Assembly: GCF_014161445.1 (NCBI RefSeq) | Contig: NZ_JABBXA010000011.1 | Coordinates: 62,001-126,000 of the forward strand | DNA length: 64,000 nt | Direction of reading: 5' to 3' | From: Microbispora sp. H13382 | GTDB lineage: Bacteria > Actinomycetota > Actinomycetes > Streptosporangiales > Streptosporangiaceae | Shown: in pieces, positions 60,306 through 64,000 of the stretch | Position numbering within the stretch: the stretch's first letter is position 1 | How the letters are laid out: the number at the start of each line of letters is the position of its first letter | Notes under the pieces: model-generated | Database searches by the model: none | Told to the model about the DNA's origin: nothing | The model's input: the letters and a program-made list of their open reading frames with translations, nothing else | Program-made: the position numbers and the translations under genes

Positions 60306-63300
60306 TTATCGCTCGTTACCAGCATCATGATCGTGGACAGCCAGCGCCCGGCGTGCCAGCCGACGGACCGAATATCGTCGGTCCTTTACCAGAGAGTGAA
60401 GAAGCTCAGGCGCGGGTGCATCTGCTTCTCCTAGGGTGTCTGCCAGGGTTCGGCGCACGATCGCGGCCTTGTCATGGGCGAGGCGTTGACCGATTTGCTC
60501 ATCACGTTGTTCAGGAAGTTTCGCCCACCGATATGCTGCCAACGCGCGGACCGCTGGATTCGGATGTCCGATGAGCAGGGCCGGAGAGGTTAGGGCGGAG
60601 TTGGCGGGGAGCCAGCAAAGCGCCCTCGCGACGGCTTGGACGGTCGGGTCGTCAGCGGAGCTCATGAGGCTGATTCCTATCGCGTCAACCTGCGGAGCCT
60701 GGTCTATGCGGCAAGTGATGCTCGCCAGCTGTAGTCCGCAGGCAGCGAGATTGGTCTTGCCGAGATCGATGCGGAACAGACTGAGGGGGTGGGTGGGAGT
60801 AAACGGGCCGTCGTAGGCGGTAGAGTTTTCCTCTCCTTTCGCGAACCGTATGGCCATCTCAAAAAGGCGGTCGCGGGTCGGGGATGACAGGGAGCCCGCC
60901 AGGGCCGCGAGAGCCACCATTGCCTCACGCCGGTTGCGGGCCACCTCCTGGCGGTCCTGCGCTCGCCTGACCAATGCTGCAGTGACCTCTTCCCGGTCCT
61001 TTTCGGGTAGCGCTGTGACCAGGCACGCTTGCAAGCCGAGACCGCTCGCGTAGGCGATGCAGCCCGGGAGGGTTGCGTACGGCGTCAGTAGGCTGTCGCG
61101 GGCTTGGAGCGCCACAGTGATATCGGGAAGTTCGATGTCCATGCGCACGAGTAGCCGTGCTGCCGTCGCACTATCGCGGGCCAATGTCTGTAGTTCGGCG
61201 GCGAAGAGATCCGCATGTTCGGTGATGGCGACGCCAGCGAGAGTCGCCACCTGCTGAGAAATGGATGCGTCGAGCCCGATCATGTGGACGAGTTGGCCGG
61301 CGGCTCGTTTGGCCAGATCCTCATCGCCGTACAGGATCCCGGCCAGCGCCTTCACATGCGCCTCATCGCAAAAGCGGTAGGTGCCGCTCTTGCGTTCGAC
61401 CAGGGGGTCAAGGGTATCCAGCAGACGGGAGGCCTGGGCAGCGGTGCCTCTCTCGATGAGCGAGGCGAGGAGCTTGAGAGCGGCCATGCCTGCCGAAGGT
61501 CCCATTTGGCTCTGCCGGATACGCCCTGAGCAATAACGTTCCCACTCGTCCAGGGCGATGGCGAGGAGGCTCGTGACCTGCTCGTCGGGAACCAGATCAC
61601 CTTGCAACGCCATACCGGTGAAGCCGGCGGCTCGCTGATCAGGTACGAGGCTGGTGAGGTAAGGAGTGAGGTCGAGGTAGTCATCCTCCATGCCGCCGGC
61701 AAGCTTCTTGATCGCTTCGGTCTGGCCAGATCGGGCGTACAGCGAGGCGGCCCGCGCGTGTTCGCCGGTTTCGGCGTAGATCTCGGCGAGCAGATCGAGG
61801 GCGAATTGCTCACTGGCGAAGTGGGCAGAAGTGACCGCGGAGCGCAGGGCCCGGCGGGCGGCATGGGCCGCGCGCGCATACTTCTGGCGCCTCAACGCGG
61901 TTGCCGCATCCTCGATGTGGTTCCTGCGTTGGGCGAGCAAAGCGGTTCCACCGCTGGCCCGCATAGCCTGCGCCAGCGGATGTGTCTCCGTCCATTCCTC
62001 ATCCGGCCCGTAGATGGACATGCACGTGCGAACGGCGTACAGCCATTCGGCGGTATCGTCTCCGAGCCCGGCAAGGGTGCCAGCGTTGATGGCGTCCCAC
62101 CACATCTGGACCGCCGCATCCGCCGCCCCAGTGAGCATCAGATGGCGGGCGTACCTGGCCAGAATCAGCGCGGCCTCCGGCGGCGGCAGGCGTCTGCGCT
62201 GGGCGGATACGACGATGTCCTGCCAGCTCTCGGTTACTTCCGCGATGACCAGGTTGATTCTGGTTCGGAGCAGGCCGGTTGCTCGGTCGGCGGCTGCGGA
62301 GAAGGCGGGCAACCGCGTGAGGATCAGATCCGGCTGCTCGCTGGCGATCGCGGCCTCACCCAGCGCCAGAGCGTACTTGGACAGGTGATCGTCTTTCAGT
62401 TCGGCTAGGGCGTCGACCGCCGCCGCGAGTGCGGTCAGATTATCCAGGGCATGCCATGCTGCGGAATGGACGGCCAAGGCGGCGGCGGCCCGCTCTTTCG
62501 CGGGCGAGCCCAGGCGTGCCGTGTGCGCGAGTTGGCTGAGGCGATGGTAGACGCCCGTATCCTCATCAGGTCCCTCAGTGTGCGCGTATTGTTCGATGAT
62601 GTCGGCGTAGAGAATCGCTGCACTGTCGCAATCTCCGCTGGCTTCCAGCGCAGCGCCAGCGCGAGTGAGCATGAGCAGAGCGTGGCCCCGATAGCCTGCC
62701 TCCCGTAGCGACATCGCGATTTCATGGAATAGCTCAGCAGCATGGAGCGGCTTGTCAGCTTCGTCGGCCGTCGCCTGGTAGAGCTTCTCGGCCAGACCCG
62801 GGATCGCCTCGACCGGCCCACGCGCCAGTGCATCCGCGCGGATGGTGCTGTCGATCGTGTCAGGGAATTGGCCGAACAGAAGCGCACGCGAAAGACCGAG
62901 GTAGCGGTGGGCGATCCAGCGCAGATCGGGATCGCTGAGCCGTTCGGCGATGGCGTAACCGTCGAGGATCTCTAGATCCAGGTCATACTCCCGTTGCGCC
63001 CACGCTTGAAGGTCATGCCGGGTTGCTGTGTTGACATCGTGGGCGGTGAAGGCGTACACGCTGTCGACCTGACGGCCCGTCATCACGGTGGCAACATCAG
63101 ACTTGATCTTTCCTGGCAGGTCCTTACGCTGAAGGGTGCACGCAAAAACGATCATCTTGCCGCTATCATTGGAGATCTGCGCTCCTGGTAACCGGTCCCG
63201 GATGAAACTCCGGAAGCTCTCGAAGTCCCGTCCCTGATCACCGCCGGAGGACACCGGCCCGGTGGCGGGAACGAGGTTCCGGGTGATCCTCGCACGTGCG

Positions 63301-63419
63301 AATTCGCGGCAGATGTCCTCGAATGTGTGATGCCCATTGCGGCCCGACAACCGTAGCAGCGCCTCATGCACTGCTTCTGCGATGACATCAGGCGTTTCGC
63401 TAAGCCAAGGTTGCGACAC
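60306..63419 (-). CDS. Large protein with PD-(D/E)XK nuclease-like N-terminus and helical-repeat body
   Basis: This protein is 1037 aa if read from GTG 63419. The frame stays open to 63614, but the extra 65 residues are His/Pro/Arg-rich and unconvincing; no start has a good ribosome site. Residues 34-106 fit a restriction-endonuclease fold: Glu34 in TFEDICREF, Asp65 in SSGGDQGRDFES, and QxK in FACTLQRKDLPGKIKSD, as in Mrr-like nucleases. About 900 residues of alpha-helical repeats follow (TPR-like in the middle, for example AELFHEIAMSLREAGYRGHALLML; HEAT-like at the end, for example HPNPAVRALAAYRWAKLP and DRRYSVRRLARRAL). No Walker NTPase is present. The likely role is a DNA-cutting defence effector whose repeats sense a phage component; this is inference. 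Confidence 0.68.
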   Translation of the reverse strand: MSQPWLSETPDVIAEAVHEALLRLSGRNGHHTFEDICREFARARITRNLVPATGPVSSGGDQGRDFESFRSFIRDRLPGAQISNDSGKMIVFACTLQRKDLPGKIKSDVATVMTGRQVDSVYAFTAHDVNTATRHDLQAWAQREYDLDLEILDGYAIAERLSDPDLRWIAHRYLGLSRALLFGQFPDTIDSTIRADALARGPVEAIPGLAEKLYQATADEADKPLHAAELFHEIAMSLREAGYRGHALLMLTRAGAALEASGDCDSAAILYADIIEQYAHTEGPDEDTGVYHRLSQLAHTARLGSPAKERAAAALAVHSAAWHALDNLTALAAAVDALAELKDDHLSKYALALGEAAIASEQPDLILTRLPAFSAAADRATGLLRTRINLVIAEVTESWQDIVVSAQRRRLPPPEAALILARYARHLMLTGAADAAVQMWWDAINAGTLAGLGDDTAEWLYAVRTCMSIYGPDEEWTETHPLAQAMRASGGTALLAQRRNHIEDAATALRRQKYARAAHAARRALRSAVTSAHFASEQFALDLLAEIYAETGEHARAASLYARSGQTEAIKKLAGGMEDDYLDLTPYLTSLVPDQRAAGFTGMALQGDLVPDEQVTSLLAIALDEWERYCSGRIRQSQMGPSAGMAALKLLASLIERGTAAQASRLLDTLDPLVERKSGTYRFCDEAHVKALAGILYGDEDLAKRAAGQLVHMIGLDASISQQVATLAGVAITEHADLFAAELQTLARDSATAARLLVRMDIELPDITVALQARDSLLTPYATLPGCIAYASGLGLQACLVTALPEKDREEVTAALVRRAQDRQEVARNRREAMVALAALAGSLSSPTRDRLFEMAIRFAKGEENSTAYDGPFTPTHPLSLFRIDLGKTNLAACGLQLASITCRIDQAPQVDAIGISLMSSADDPTVQAVARALCWLPANSALTSPALLIGHPNPAVRALAAYRWAKLPEQRDEQIGQRLAHDKAAIVRRTLADTLGEADAPAPELLHSLVKDRRYSVRRLARRALAVHDHDAGNER

Positions 63420-64000
63420 GGGCAACAAGCGTAGCCAGACGGTCCGACACTCTCGCAAGGTCGCGTGACCGTTCCTGTGCGAATGATATTGCCGGCCATT
63501 TTTGGGGGGGTGGTGGTGTGGTGCAGGATGAGCCATTGGCGGTGAGCAGGGACGAATCCGCGTTCGCCCGGGAAACGCAGTGATCGAAACAGAGGGTGGT
63601 AGACGCGACGTCAATACCGGGCGGGCGTCTATCGGCGGACTGCTTGAGCGGGGTGTCCACCCCGTGACTGGCTTCCCTCGGCAGCAAACGCCTTGCCGAC
63701 TTCACCGCCAACCCCTGCGTCACCTCTCCACTGATCCACGCCCAGGTAGCCACGCGCTGGTATGGGTCGAGCAGTCGTTTCAGCCCTACGGATTATTCGT
63801 CCGCAGGTTCTGAAGGCTGTGAATCGAGCACAGGTTGTGCAGACGGTCCTTGACGGTTGGCATGCAGTAGCCGGGAGTGGGAGGACTGAGAGGTCTTCGG
63901 TCGTGGTCTTCTGCTGATGATCTGTGGGGTCTGGCCTGACGGAGGGCGCCTAAACGATCTACCGGGTGCCCGGCGCGTGCCCGCGAGCGAACAACGAGCA
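63420..64000. other. Right-hand end without a supported gene
   Basis: Only short unconvincing frames. A run of seven G at 63504-63510 lies in the uncertain 5' region of the large gene. No tRNA, att repeat or insertion-sequence end was recognised. Confidence 0.4.

Noticed and set aside
63400..63753. Minus-strand frame of 117 codons overlapping the start of the large nuclease-like gene
   Set aside because: The other frame continues into a clear nuclease-like domain; this one has no motif.
1..64000. CRISPR arrays, rRNA operons and complete insertion sequences
   Set aside because: No regularly spaced direct repeats, rRNA-like sequence or DDE transposase motifs were seen.

Overview
The window is high-GC DNA from an actinomycete. 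Marker families are DUF397/XRE pairs, RsbW-type HATPase regulators, a SARP-type BTAD regulator, a DnaE1-type polymerase and an actinobacterial conjugation gene set. Streptosporangiales or a relative is my inference only. There is no rRNA, and no tRNA or CRISPR array that I could recognise. The content is almost entirely accessory: two or three defence loci, a small peptide-modification cluster, and most of an integrative conjugative element.

Region 1 (1-15196, minus strand) is one tightly overlapping five-gene anti-phage operon. In transcription order it encodes a 1707-aa DEAD/DEAH helicase with a DUF1998-like Cys region (like DISARM DrmA and DrmB fused), a SNF2 helicase (DrmD-like), a 1388-aa N6-adenine methylase (DrmMI-like), a McrB-type AAA+ NTPase with a modified-base-reader-like N-terminus, and McrC (cut by the window edge). 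No phospholipase-D-type DrmC is visible, so this looks like a DISARM/McrBC hybrid.

Region 2 (15.6-21.9 kb) has a small XRE repressor facing a three-Cys Gp37/Gp68-like protein and its partner TcmP, with a perfect 10-bp palindromic operator between them. A convergent pair follows: a zinc-ribbon protein and a complete DNA polymerase III alpha subunit outside any usual dnaE1 neighbourhood that I recognise.

Region 3 (22.0-27.3 kb) looks like a small RiPP-type cluster: a methyltransferase, an HExxH hydroxylase-like protein, an intact 2OG-Fe(II) oxygenase, a degenerate paralogue of it, and a 69-aa candidate precursor closed by a strong hairpin. A divergent XRE/TPR regulator and a short-chain dehydrogenase sit on the other strand.

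Region 4 (about 27.5-58.7 kb) is a mobile element. It has small accessory proteins, a membrane-anchored SARP-like regulator, anti-sigma-like ATPases, DUF932, a duplicated two-gene module with ParB-like DGWHR proteins, and a GIY-YIG nuclease with a RAMA domain. It also has a minus-strand type IV secretion operon (sigma-like protein, pilin-like, VirB6-like, PrgI-like, VirB4, coupling ATPase, replication-relaxation protein, NlpC/P60 hydrolase), a degenerate/intact DNA methylase pair, an excisionase and a tyrosine integrase. No relaxase was recognised.

Region 5 (58.7-64.0 kb) lies beyond the integrase. It contains an unrecognised 356-aa protein and a 1037-aa protein with an N-terminal PD-(D/E)XK nuclease-like domain and a long helical-repeat body, probably another defence effector.
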